A stretch of DNA of 64,000 nt from Taeniopygia guttata (lineage: Eukaryota; Chordata; Aves; Passeriformes; Estrildidae), in the NCBI RefSeq assembly GCF_048771995.1, contig NC_133060.1, positions 889,501 through 953,500 on the forward strand. Reading direction: 5' to 3'. Numbering within the stretch: the stretch's first letter is position 1; every line of letters begins with the position of its first letter. This document shows positions 45,412-55,320 of this stretch, piece after piece. Both the position numbers and the translations under genes were made by a program. The notes under the pieces are model-generated. The model worked only from the letters and a program-made list of their open reading frames with translations, ran no database searches and was not told the origin of the DNA.

Positions 45412-45596
45412 GGCGCCGCCGCCTCCGCTCGGCCCGGGCCGGGCACGGGGGGCTCGGGACCCCCCCCGGGACCCCCCCAGACCCCCCGGGACCCCCGGGA
45501 CCCCCCGGGACCCCCCGGGACCCCCCCCGGGCCCGCGGCCGCTCCGAGCGGAGCCGCCGCCGCTGACCCAGGAAGTGCCGCCCCCGGGGCGGGGCC
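45412..45596 (-). promoter_or_regulatory. Promoter / 5' UTR of second zinc-finger gene
   Basis: CpG-rich segment with GACCCCCCGGGACCCC repeats, then GCCGCCGCTGACCCAGGAAGT (ETS core at 45564-45576), which matches the element upstream of the first zinc-finger gene. The transcription start is inferred from this match. Confidence 0.45.
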
Positions 45597-46570
45597 GCTC
45601 CTTCCTCCTCCTCATCCTCCTCCTCTTCCTCTTCCTCTTCCTCAGCATCTTCATCCTCATCTTCCTCCTCATCATCTTCGTCCTCAGATCTTCCTCCTCC
45701 TCCTCCTCCTCCTCTTCCTCTTCCTCATCATCTTCATCCTCAGATCTTCCTCCTCTTCCTCCTCCTCTTCCTCATCTTCATCCTCAGATCTTCCTCCTCC
45801 TCCTCCTCATCCTCCTCCTCTTCCTCTTCCTCAGCATCTTCATCCTCATCTTCCTCCTCTTCCTCATCATCTTCGTCCTCAGATCTTCCTCCTCCCCCTC
45901 TTCCTCATCATCTTCCTCATCATCTTCGTCCTCAGATCTTCCTCCTCCTCCTCGTCTTCATCCTCATCTTCGTCCTCAGATCTTCCTCCTCCTCCTCCTC
46001 ATCATCATCATCTTCATCCTCAGATCTTCCTCCTCCTCCTCCTCCTCTTCTTCCTCTTCCTCATCATCTTCATCCTCAGATCTTCCTCCTCCTCCTCTTC
46101 CTCATCATCTTCGTCCTCAGATCTTCCTCCTCCTCCTCGTCTTCATCCTCATCTTCGTCCTCAGCCCGCGCTTCTCCTCCTCATCTTCATCCCCAGCCTG
46201 CTCTTCCTCCCCCTCCTCCTCCTCCTCCTCCTCATCTTCATCCCCACCCTGCTCTTCCGCCTCATCTTCATTCCCACCCCTGCTCCTCCTCCTCCTCTTC
46301 CTCATCTTCATTCCCAGCCCGCGCTTCTCCTCCTCATCTTCATCTCCCCAGCCTGCTCTTCCTCCTCATCATCATCTTCATCCTCAGCTCTTCCTCCTCC
46401 TCATCTTCATCCCCACCCTCTCTCCTCCTCCTCCTCCTCCTCACCTTCATCCCCAGCCCGTTCTCCTCCTGCTCCTCCTCATCTTCATCTTCATCCTCAG
46501 CCCGTGCTCTTCCTCATCTTCATCCCCACCCGCTCTCCTCCTCCTCTTCTTCATCCCCTCCCCGCTCTCC
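45597..46570. repeat. 1 kb homopyrimidine tract, (TCC)n with TCATCTTCATCCTCAGATC
   Basis: The plus strand is almost purely C/T, with TCCTCCTCCTC runs interrupted by CATCTTCATCCTCAGATCTTCC and, later, CATCCCCAGCCCGCTCTTCC. An imperfect period of 40-75 bp is visible. Open frames here are low-complexity Ser/Leu runs and not credible proteins. Confidence 0.87.
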
Positions 46571-46659
46571 TCCGTCACCGGGGCTGCTTCACGGGAATTT
46601 AACGCAAAAAAAATAAATAAAAATAAAATAAAAATAAAAATTTAAAAAAGGATTTGGGC

Positions 46660-47185
46660 TGTGAGGGAATAAAGGGGGATCGCCCCTTAGCGCCTCTCTG
46701 ACCAATCAGCGCGCGGGAAACAAAGAGTGACGGGGCGTGCAGCCAATCCGGATGAGCGGTGCGGTTTGGGAGGGAAAAACCAGCCAATAGGAGCGAGGGG
46801 CGGGCTCTGCATGGGGTGGGGTGTTTGTGAGGGGCAAGAAGCCCAAAAATGGCGGGGGAGAAGCGGGCCCAGGGGAAGGGCCGGGGCTGCTGCTGCCGAG
46901 GGAGCGCGGGGGACACCGGGGGCGCCTCGCAGGAGTTAAACAAAAACATAAATAAAATAACGAGGCAAAAGACGAAAAATCCGCGCCGAGATCGGGGCCG
47001 TGAGGGAATAAAGGGGGATCGCCCCTCAGCGCCGCTCTGACCAATGAGCGCGCGAGAAACAAAGAGTGACGGGGCCTGCAGCCAATCAGGATGAGCGGTG
47101 CGGTTTGAGCGGGATCCGCGCGGGGTATATAAAGAGCTGTGAGGGGTGAGTGACGCTCAAATGGCGGGAGACGAACGGGGCTGGA
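46660..47185 (+). promoter_or_regulatory. Duplicated promoter-like module (CCAAT, TATA, YY1), gene unknown
   Basis: Two ~190 bp blocks, 46667-46870 and 47004-47180, align throughout. Both have GTGAGGGAATAAAGGGGGATCG, CTGACCAAT(C/G)AGCGCGCG, AAACAAAGAGTGACGGGGC, GCAGCCAATC then GGATGAGCGGTGCGGTTT, and end with AAATGGCGGG (YY1-like; an ATG). The second adds TATATAA at 47124-47130, ~35 bp before the ATG. The first is followed by a 63-codon frame (46849-47040) with no recognisable domain. This looks like a tandemly duplicated promoter for a plus-strand transcript I cannot identify. Confidence 0.45.
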
Positions 47186-48107
47186 GCGTTCGGAAATGCT
47201 CTGGAATGTTCCAGAATGCCCCAAAATGCCCCCAAATCCCAAAGAATCGCTGATGGATGGAGCCAGGATCCTCCCGCAGCACTCAGGGAATGCCTGAGAG
47301 TGGTACCAAACCCTGAAGCGGCTCCTGGTGGGACCCCGGGGATGTTCCCGACCCTGGGATTGCCAAAATTTGGGAATTTCCTCCTGAAAGTCCCCCCTGG
47401 AATTGGCACTGGGAATTCCCGCCTGGATTGGCGCCGATTTAATCCGATTTGGGCACCTGAGGGTGTCCCCAGCGCTCCCAAATCCTGCCTCAGTTCTAAA
47501 GTTCTGGCTTCACTAAAAAAACCAAATTTCAACCCAAAAGGGGCTTTTTCCGTGCCTGAATTTTGGGGTGGAATCCAGACGGGCGTGGCAGCGAAACAAA
47601 CGCGGGGTTTTGTGGGGAGAATCCCCCAGTTTTTTAGCCTTTTATTCTGGAAAATTCCTGCCCCGTGTCCGACTCCTGAGAACCCCACGAGCCTCCCCCA
47701 AAAAAATCCAAATTTAGCCCTGAAAAATGCTTTTCGACCACTGGAATTTAACCAATTTTACCCATCTTTAACTTGATGGGGACACAGAATTCAGAGGGGA
47801 GAACGCCCCTACTCCCTTGCAGCGTTTCTCACCTTTTTATTCTGCAAAAACCCCCCAAAAAGAACGCCAAATTTAGCCCTGAAAAATGCTTTTCAACCAC
47901 TGGAATTTAACCAATTTAACCGATTTTTAACCCAATGGGAATGGCATTGACGCAGAACTCAGAGGGGACAATGCCTATCATCCCCCGCAGCGTTTCTCAT
48001 TTTTTTTTTATTCTGCAAAACTCCCCCCGAAGGAAAAACAACAAATCCAATGAAATCCCCCCCAAAAAAACCCATAAAACCACCGAAACTGCCCCCAAAA
48101 ACCCCGC
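47186..48107 (-). other. MGAT1: MGAT1 3' UTR region with repeated AATAAA blocks
   Basis: Three repeats share TTTTTATTCTGCAAAA (minus: AGAATAAAAA) near 47639, 47836 and 48007, each within ~300 bp units that also contain CTGAAAAATGCTTTTCAACC then ACTGGAATTTAACC. Minus-strand AATAAA at 48012-48007 is nearest to the stop at 48108. Positions 47190-47600 show no repeat and no recognised gene. Confidence 0.6.
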
Positions 48108-49472
48108 TCAGCTCCAGGAGGGGTCGTAGCCCGTCCAGTCCGAGGGCGGCGCCAGGAAGACGCGGCGGCCGCGGCACACCAGGCTGACCACGCCGCGGTA
48201 GCCGCCGCGGGGGACGCCGGATTTGAGGTCGTCCATCAAGCCCAAGGCTTTGGCCAAGGCCTTGAAGGAGTCGCGGCCGCGGTACTGGAGCCGCACGGGG
48301 CCCGGGCCCGGCGCCGGCTCCTCCTGCAGCTGCTCCAGGCGGATCTCGGGCGCGCCGTAGACCTGCGGCAGGAAGGAGCGCTCGTAGGCCTCGCGCTTGA
48401 GGTAAGAAAGGTCCAGTTGGGTGAAAGGCACGAAGCGGTCGTTGAGTTTGATGAATTTTAGGTACTGGTCGAAGAACTGGCCGTGGCTGACGCCCTTGCG
48501 GCCGAAGGTCATCGTCCTGGACACCTCCGGCCGGACGCAGGCGCGGCCGCGCCGCTGCTCCGGCCGCCTCATCCAATCGTCCCAAAACGCCGGCGGCCAT
48601 TTGGGCTCCAGCTCGTCCCACAGCTCGGCCAGCAGCAGCCAGCCCAAGCCGGGGAAGAAATCGGTGCGGTACAGGAGCTCGGCGCGCCCGGCGTCCACCA
48701 AACCCTCCTTGCCGTTGTCGTTCCACGCCGAGGCGCACCAGAGCGTGGGATCCTCCTCCAGCAGCGGCAAAACCGCCTGGAAGTACTCGAAGAAATCCGG
48801 CGCCACCTCCAAGTCGTCCTCCACCACGATGGCGGCGCGGTAGCGGAAGGTGCGGAACACCTGGCCCAGCGCCCAGCGGTAGTGCCGGGAGATTCGGTAG
48901 TAGCCCTGGAACTTTCGGTGCTCCGGCGGCACCGGCACGTCGCTGAGGTCGGGCTGGCGGATGTGCGCCACGGCGGCGCCGTAGGAGGCGATGACCGCGG
49001 CCGTCTCGGCGTGGCCGCAGTCCTGCGAGACGATGACCGGGAAGCGCCGCGCGCTGGGCCGGTAGCGCAGGATCTTATCCAGGCAGCGCCGCACCGAGCT
49101 GCGGTCGCAGGCCAGCACCAGCACCGGGATCACCGGCGGCTCGGCGGGCCGGGGGGCGTTTTGGGTGGGTTTGGGCGGTTTTTGGGTGGGTTTTGGCGGT
49201 TTTTGGGCGGGTTTTGCTGGCGGTTTGTGGCGGCGCAGGCGCTGGATCTGCAGCAGCAGGTCGCGCTGCAGCCGCAGCTCGGCCTCGGCGTCCTGCGCCA
49301 GGCGCAGCAGCTGCGCCGGCAGCAGCCGCGCCCCCTCCCCTGCAGCGGCCTCGGCGCGGAGCCGCGCGCTCGGCGGCGCCCCCGGGCGGCCCCACAGGAA
49401 CAGCAGCAGCAGCCCGTGCCAGGCCAGGAACAGCGCCGCGGCCAGCAGCGCCCGGCGGCCCTGCCGCAGCAT
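48108..49472 (-). CDS. MGAT1: Alpha-1,3-mannosyl-glycoprotein 2-beta-N-acetylglucosaminyltransferase (GnT-I), single exon
   Basis: Golgi type II membrane enzyme that adds the first GlcNAc to Man5GlcNAc2, opening complex N-glycan synthesis. The frame from ATG 49472-49470 to TGA 48110-48108 gives 454 residues (human ~445). A cytosolic MLRQGRR precedes a membrane anchor at residues ~8-27. The stem has a PKPTQKPPKPTQ repeat (about 85-108). The catalytic domain starts at VIPVLVLACDRS. The metal/UDP-binding EDD is at 218-220 (IVVEDDLEVAPDFFEY). WNDNGKE, RTDFFPGLGWLL, TMTFGRKGVSHGQF and the ending GYDPSWS all match the family. As in other vertebrates the coding region is uninterrupted. An acceptor (CCCCGCGCAG) near 49486 indicates upstream non-coding exon(s). 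Confidence 0.98.
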   Translation of the reverse strand: MLRQGRRALLAAALFLAWHGLLLLFLWGRPGAPPSARLRAEAAAGEGARLLPAQLLRLAQDAEAELRLQRDLLLQIQRLRRHKPPAKPAQKPPKPTQKPPKPTQNAPRPAEPPVIPVLVLACDRSSVRRCLDKILRYRPSARRFPVIVSQDCGHAETAAVIASYGAAVAHIRQPDLSDVPVPPEHRKFQGYYRISRHYRWALGQVFRTFRYRAAIVVEDDLEVAPDFFEYFQAVLPLLEEDPTLWCASAWNDNGKEGLVDAGRAELLYRTDFFPGLGWLLLAELWDELEPKWPPAFWDDWMRRPEQRRGRACVRPEVSRTMTFGRKGVSHGQFFDQYLKFIKLNDRFVPFTQLDLSYLKREAYERSFLPQVYGAPEIRLEQLQEEPAPGPGPVRLQYRGRDSFKALAKALGLMDDLKSGVPRGGYRGVVSLVCRGRRVFLAPPSDWTGYDPSWS

Positions 49473-49475
49473 CCT

Positions 49476-49481
49476 TCACAT
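49476..49481 (-). promoter_or_regulatory. MGAT1: Start-stop mini uORF (ATGTGA) three bases before the MGAT1 start
   Basis: On the minus strand the mRNA would read GCGC-ATG-TGA-AGG-ATG-CTG. An upstream ATG is followed at once by a stop, ending three bases before the MGAT1 ATG at 49472. The preceding AG at about 49486-49485 places it in the same exon as the coding sequence. Confidence 0.7.
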
Positions 49482-49494
49482 GCGCCTGCGCGGG

Positions 49495-50450
49495 GGGGAA
49501 AACGGGGAGTTTGGTTAAAAATGGGGGGTTTGGGGAAAAACAGGGAGTTTGGGGAAAAACGGGGAGTTTGGTTAAAAACGGGGATTTGGTTAAAAACGGG
49601 GAGTTTGGTTAAAAACGGGGGGTTTGGGGGGAAAGGGGGATTGGGTTAAAAACGGGGAGTTTGGTTAAAAACGGGGAGTTTGGGGGGAAAAGGGAGATTT
49701 GGGTTAAAAACGGGGAGTTTGGGGGAAAAACGGGGAGTTTGGGGGAAAAGGGGATTTGGGTTACAAACGGGGAGTTTGGGGGAAAAGGGAATTTGGGTTA
49801 AAAACGGGGAGTTTGGTTAAAAACGGGGAGTTTGGGGGAAAAGGGGATTTGGGTTAAAAACGGGGAGTTTGGGGGAAAGGGGGATTTGGGTTAAAAACGG
49901 GGAGTTTGGTTAAAAACGGGGAGTTTGGGGGAAAAGGGGATTTGGGTTAAAAACAGGGAGTTTGGGGAAAAGGGAGATTGGGTTAGAAACGGGGAGTTTG
50001 GTTAAAAACGGGGAGTTTGGGGGGAAAGGGGATTTGGGTTAAAAATGGGGAGTTTGGGGGAAAGGGGGATTTGGGTTAAAAACAGGGAGTTTGGTTAAAA
50101 ACGGGGAGTTTGGGGAAAAGGGGATTTGGGTTAAAAATGGGGAGTTTGGGGGAAAGGGGGATTTGGGTTAAAAACAGGGAGTTTGGTTAAAAACGGGGAG
50201 TTTGGGGAAAAGGGGATTTGGGTTAAAAATGGGGAGTTTGGGGGGAAAGGGGAATTTGGGTTAAAAACGGGGAGTTTGGTTAAAAATGGGGAGTTTGGGG
50301 GGAAAGGGGAATTTGGGTTAAAAACGGGGAGTTTGGGGGAAAAGGGGATTTGGGGGAAAAGGGGGAGTTTGGGGGGAAAAAGGGGAATTTGGGGGGAAAA
50401 GGGGGATTTGGGGGGAAAAAGGGAAAATTAGGGGGAAAAAATGAGAAATT
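49495..50450. repeat. GGGGAGTTTGGTTAAAAACGGG minisatellite upstream of MGAT1 CDS
   Basis: About 45 units of 19-22 bp, alternating TTTGGTTAAAAACGGGGAG with TTTGGGGGAAAAGGGGATTTGGG. It occupies the presumed MGAT1 5' intron next to the coding exon. Confidence 0.88.
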
Positions 50451-53205
50451 TCGGGGTGAAAAGGGAAATTGGGCGGTGAAAGAGAAGAATTTGGGGTTAA
50501 AAGAGAGAAAATTGGATTAGAAAAAGAAATTTGGGGATAAAAAGGAGGGAAAAGGAAATTTGGGGTTAGAAATGGGAGGAAGTGAAATTTGGGGTTAAAA
50601 AAGAGAAATTTGGGGATAAAAATGAGGGAAAAGGAAATTTGGGGTTAGAAACAAAGAGGAAATGGGGGGGAAAGAGAAATTTGGGGTTAAAAATTGAGAA
50701 AAAGAAAATTTAGGTTTAAAAAAGAGAAATTTGTGTTAAAAAATAAATTTGGGGGTGAAAAATAGAAATTTGGGAATGAAAAGACAAATCTGTGGTTAAA
50801 AACAAGGAGGAAATGGGGGGGGAAAATTTGGGGTTAGAAATTAGGGGAAGAGAAATTTGGGGTTAAAAACAGGGTCAAAAAAGGTGGGAAAAGAGAAATT
50901 TCACTGACAGTGAAAAAAATCCTAAAAATTCCTTAAAATTCTGTTTAAAATGAGGCAAAAATCCTTAAAAAAAGAGAAAAAACCAAATTCAGCCCTCACC
51001 AATCTGGAATTCAAGGGCAGAGTCCGATCCTGTTAAAATTTAATTTTTAATCTTATTAAATATTAATTTCAGTGTTAAAATTCAACTTTAAGGAATTAAA
51101 TTTCATTTTTAAAATTAAAAAATATGAAAATAAGAGGAAAACATATAGGAAAGGGTTAAAAAGTTTCAGAAAAAAAGGAAAAATAAAAACTCGGGAAGGG
51201 TTAAAAAAATGGGGGAATATGAGAGAGTTTAAAAAACCTGGAAAATTGGGGAAAAATGCAGGAAAATTAAGAAAAGGGAAAAAAAGATAATTTCTCTGGG
51301 GTTGCTCCAGTGCGGGAGCTCAAGGGTTAAACTCTGCCCTGGCCACGTCAGCACCGGAAAAGGGAATTAAAGGGGCAAAAAAAGCCAAAAAACCGGATTT
51401 TATAAAAAAAAATGGGGCCAGAGGGGCGGGGGGAGAAGGGAAAACCTGGGGGAATTAAAATGGTCCAAAATCCCCAAAAATTGCCCCAAAATAAACAAGA
51501 AAAGGGAAAAAAAAGGAGGGGAAAATGGGAAAAAAAGAGGAAAAAAACAGGAGAAAAATCGGATTTTTTGGGAAAAGAGAGGAGGGAGAAGTTGGCGGGG
51601 ATTCCCTGAGAAAAAAACAGCCCAAAAATGGGGACAAAACACCCAAAAAAAGCAGGAAAAGAGGGAACAAAAAGAGAGAAAAAAGTAGGGAAAAAAGAGA
51701 AAAATCAGATTGGAACGGGAAAAATCAAGAAGGAAAAATTGGGGGGGAATTACCTGCGCCAAAATCCTAAAATTTCACCCCGAAATTCCAGGATTTCTTC
51801 GAAATTTGGGATTTTTGAACTAAAATCTGGAAGTTTGCTAAGATTTGACCCCAAATCTTGGGGGTTTTTGTCCAAAATTTAAAATTTTTACTCCAAAAAT
51901 TGGGGGTTTTGCTCCAAAAATTGGGAGTTTTGCCAAAAAAATTGGGAGTTTTGCCCAAATTTGGGATTTTTGCCCAAATTTGGGGAGTTTTGCCCCGAGC
52001 GTGGCCGGGGCTGCAGCTGGAGCTGCTGACTCAGCGAATTTGGAATTTTCCTTCCCCTCTGGGCAGCGGCCGAGTGATGAAATCGCCTCAAATCCCCCAA
52101 AAATTGAGATTTTTTGGGTGGAAATTTAAATTTTTCTCATTTTTTCCCCTTCCTCGAGGAGCTTAGGGGGTGAAAAATCCCAAAATTTTCGAGTTTTTGA
52201 GGATTTTTAGCCAAAAATTCCCCATTAATTCCAATTTTTGTCAGCCCCAAATCCCCAAAATCAGAAGAAAAATGCAAAATCATTCAGATTTTGGGTGAAA
52301 ATCCCAAATTTTGGGCAAATTCTGTATTCATTTCCATTTTTGTCACCACAAAATTCCCAAATTCTGGGAAAATCCAACATAATTCAGATTTTGAGGGAAA
52401 AAATGCCAAATTTTGGGCAAATCCAGGCTGAGACCAATTTTTTTCTCCTTTATTTCCAGTTTTTCCCAATTTTTTTCTTCAAAATGTAATTTTTTCCCCA
52501 TTCTTTCCTTTTTCTCCAATTTTTTTGGCCAAAATGCCAAATTTTCCCACTTTTTTCCCCAAAATTCCAATTTTTCCTCTAAAACCCCAAGTTTTTTCCC
52601 ATTTCTCCTTTTTCCCCCGAAATTCCAATTTTTTTCCCCTTTTTCCCCCAAAATTCCCTTTTTTCCCCATTTTCCCCCCAAAATGCCCCTTTGACCCCAA
52701 TTTTCCCAAAAATTCCCCTTTTTTCCAATCTTCTCCCCAATTTTTCCCCATTCCCCCCCATTTTTCCCTTATTTCCCCCATTTTTTCCCCCAAATTCCCC
52801 TTTTTTCCCCCATTTTTTCCCTTTTTTTTTTCCCCAATTTCCCCCATTTTTTCAATTTTCCCAATTTTTTCCCTTTTTCTCCCCGGTTTCCCCTGTGTTT
52901 TCCCCAAAATTCCTCTTTTTCCCCCCATTTTTTCTCCGTTTCCCCATTTCCTCCCCAAATTCCCTTTTTTCCTGTTTTCCTCTATTTTTTCCCCATTCCC
53001 CCCCATTTTTCCCCATAAATTCCAATTTTTCTCCTTATTTTTCCCCAAATTTCCCCATTTTCCCCCTTCTTTTTTGGTTTTTCCCCCATTTCCCCTCCGT
53101 TTTCCTCTATTTTACCCCAAAATTCCCCATTTTTCCCCCATTTTTTCCAAATTTCCCCATTTTTTTCCCAATTTCCCCCATTTTTTCCCCATTTCCGCCT
53201 CACCT
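50450..53205. repeat. A-rich then C/T-rich low-complexity DNA, presumed MGAT1 5' intron
   Basis: Positions 50450-50900 are GAAATTTGGGGTTAAAAA units. Positions 50900-51300 are A/T-rich and unstructured. Positions 51400-51750 are purine-rich GGGAAAAAAGAGG. Positions 51800-52000 and 52200-52480 are AAAATTGGGGGTTTTG repeats. Positions 52490-53200 are a TTTTTCCCCATTTTCCCC tract. A short non-repeat island at 51300-51360 and another at 51995-52100 (CAGCTGGAGCTGCTGACTCAGC) could be small non-coding exons. I see no coding gene. Confidence 0.55.
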
Positions 53206-53207
53206 GC

Positions 53208-54225
53208 AGCTGAGTGGGGGAGGGGGCTCCGGCTCCGGCTTCCCCCTCCCCCCCCCGAATTTTTGGGGGAAAATTCCGGAATTTGGAGCTCCTGGAGGGG
53301 GGAGGGGCCGGGAGTTCCTGGGGGAAAACAACAAAAATGGGAAAAAATGAAAATTCCCAAAATTCTGAATTGGGGGAGGGGTCAGATGGAAAACCCCGAG
53401 CTATGAAAAACCAAAACCGCCAAAAATATTAAAATTAAAACCCAAAAAAATCCAAATAAATCCCCCCCAAAACACCCCAAAAAATCCCCCAAAAAATCCC
53501 AATAAATCCCTTCCAAAAGCTCCAAAATCTCCCCAAAAAATCTCCTAAAAAATCCAAATAAACCCCCCCAATTCCCTAAATGCTCTCAAAAAAATCCCCC
53601 AAAAAATCCCCTCAAAAAATCCCAAAATCCCCCCCCCAAAATCCAAACAAATCCTCCCAAAAAAACCCCCAAAAATCCTGAAAAAACCCAAAATAAATCC
53701 CTCAAAAAAACCCTAAAATCACCCAAAAATTCCAAATAAACCCAAACCCCCCCCAACCCCCAAAAAATACCCTACAAAATCCCAATAAACCCCCCAAAAA
53801 ATAATCCCAAAATCCCCCCAAATTCCCTCCAAACAAAACCCCAAAATCCCCTAAAAAACCCCCAAAATTCCTCCCCCCCCCCGCCGCCATTTTGGGGTTC
53901 AGCCCCTCCCCTCAGAGAAGGCTCCAAACCCCAAAAATCCCAAAAAAACCCCAAACCGGCCCCGCCCGCCGCGCCTCCCCCCTCCCACCACCTCCGGGCG
54001 GTCCCCCCCAATCCCGGGATCCCCAAAAATCCCCAAAAAGTCCCAAAAATCCCCAAATTTCAGCCAAAATCCCGGCCCGGCCCCCCCCCCCCCCCCCCCG
54101 CCCGTACCGGCGGCGCCTTCCCGCGAGCGCCGCCACTTCCGGTCCGCCCGCAGCGGAAGCGTCGCCATGGCAACGGCCACGCCACGCCCCCTACACCGCC
54201 AACCGGCCAATCAGAACGCGCCAAG
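53208..54225 (-). other. MGAT1: Candidate MGAT1 non-coding 5' exons and intervening CCCCAAAAAATCC repeats
   Basis: On the minus strand, CAGCTGCAG/GTGAGGCGG at about 53208-53200 is a strong donor ending a GC-rich non-repeat segment (53208-53330). GCCGCCG/GTACGGG near 54110 is another, ending a CpG-rich segment (54110-54200). Positions 53400-53870 are a CCCCAAAAAATCC repeat. I infer these are 5' UTR exons of MGAT1, because no other minus-strand gene lies nearby. Confidence 0.35.
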
Positions 54226-54300
54226 ACGCGGAGTTTATGCAAATGAGGCGGCCTCAAACCGTTTGGGAGCCACGCCGTCTTTTAAACAAATTTAAAGCAC
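54105..54300 (-). promoter_or_regulatory. MGAT1: CpG promoter with X-box, ETS, CCAAT and octamer sites
   Basis: CACTTCCGG near 54132, GTCGCCATGGCAACG near 54160 (RFX type), CCAATCAGAACG near 54207, and ATGCAAAT (octamer) near 54235. The likely user is MGAT1 on the minus strand, with POLR1H starting ~200 bp away on plus, so the two would form a divergent pair. Confidence 0.5.
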
Positions 54301-54409
54301 GCCCCCTCATTAAACCACTCCTCTCTCCTTAAGCCACACCTCCTCTGGTTAATTAACTCATTAATTAATAAATTCGCTGCTAATTAATAAATATCGCTGC
54401 AATAATTAA

Positions 54410-54500
54410 TAAATTCCGGGTTGCTAAGGAAGCGGAAGTGACGTCAGAGGAAGAGGCGGGGCTTGCGGAGTTTCCCTGACGGCGCCGGGAGGAGGTGGGG
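54410..54500 (+). promoter_or_regulatory. POLR1H: POLR1H promoter with composite ETS/CRE element
   Basis: GCGGAAGTGACGTCAGAGG at about 54431-54449 fuses an ETS core with a perfect TGACGTCA, an arrangement typical of housekeeping promoters. A non-coding first exon probably follows, ending at GGAGGAG/GTGGGG near 54495. The acceptor one base before the ATG (AG at 55318-55319) fits this model. Confidence 0.6.
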
Positions 54501-55318
54501 GAGGGGCGGGCGCGGATTTTGGAGAGTTTTTGGGATTTTTTGGAAATTTGGGGAATTTTTTTTTAATTTTGGGCAGGAGGGGAGGCAGAGGGGGAAGGGG
54601 CTGAATTTTGGGAAGATTTTGGGTTTTTTGGGGGGAAATTTGGGATTTTTGGGGGGAATTCGGGGAAATTTTGGGATTTTTTTGGGTGTTTTTGGAGGAA
54701 ATTTTGGGAATTTGTGGGGGGAGGGGAGGAAAGGGGGGGGCAGATTTTTGGGGAATTTTGGGGGAATTTTTGGTGGATTTTGGAGGAAATTTGGGATTTC
54801 TGGGGAGAATTTGAGAAAGTTTGGGAATTTTGGGGGGATTTGAGGGAATTTTTGGTGCATTTGTTGGAGCATTTTTGGTGCATTTTTCGGGTGTTTTTGG
54901 GGTAATTTTTGGGTGATTTTCGGGTTTTTTTTTGGGCCGTTTTTGGTGTAGTTTTGGGGCTATTTTTGGGCTTTTTTTGGTGCATTTCTGGGCTGGTTTT
55001 GTTGTGTTTTTGGGGCTGCTTTGGGGTAGTTTTTGCTTCATTTTTGGGCCTGGTTTTAGGTAATTTTTGGGCTGTTTTTGCTGTATTTTGGGGTAATTTC
55101 TGGGCAGTTTTTGCTGTATTTTTTGGGTAGTTTTTGCTGTATTTTTGCTGTATTTTTTTTGGTAATTTTTGCTGTATTTTAGGGTAATTTCTGGGCTGTT
55201 TTTGGTGTATTATTTGGGTAATTTTTGCTGTATTTTTGCTGTATTTTTTGGGTAATTTTTGCTGTATTTTTGGTGCATTTTGGGCTGTTTTCGGCGCTCT
55301 GAGCCGCTGTTCCCCCCA
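54500..55318. repeat. POLR1H 5' intron: GGGAATTTTGGGGGG and TTTTTGCTGTATTTTTGGG repeats
   Basis: Positions 54520-54890 are G/T-rich GAAATTTTGGGATTTTTTGGG units. Positions 54890-55290 are a 15-22 bp TTTTTGGGGTAATTTTTGCTG unit. No exon copy is visible here. Confidence 0.7.
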
Positions 55319-55320
55319 GG

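Noticed and set aside
45316-46645. 400-residue Ser/Leu/Phe frames
   Set aside because: They translate the homopyrimidine tract in several frames with equal length, a sign of low complexity rather than coding.
46849-47040. 63-codon frame after the first duplicated promoter block
   Set aside because: It begins at a good YY1/ATG context but has no recognisable domain, and the paired block's frame does not encode a similar protein; kept only as a possible transcript.
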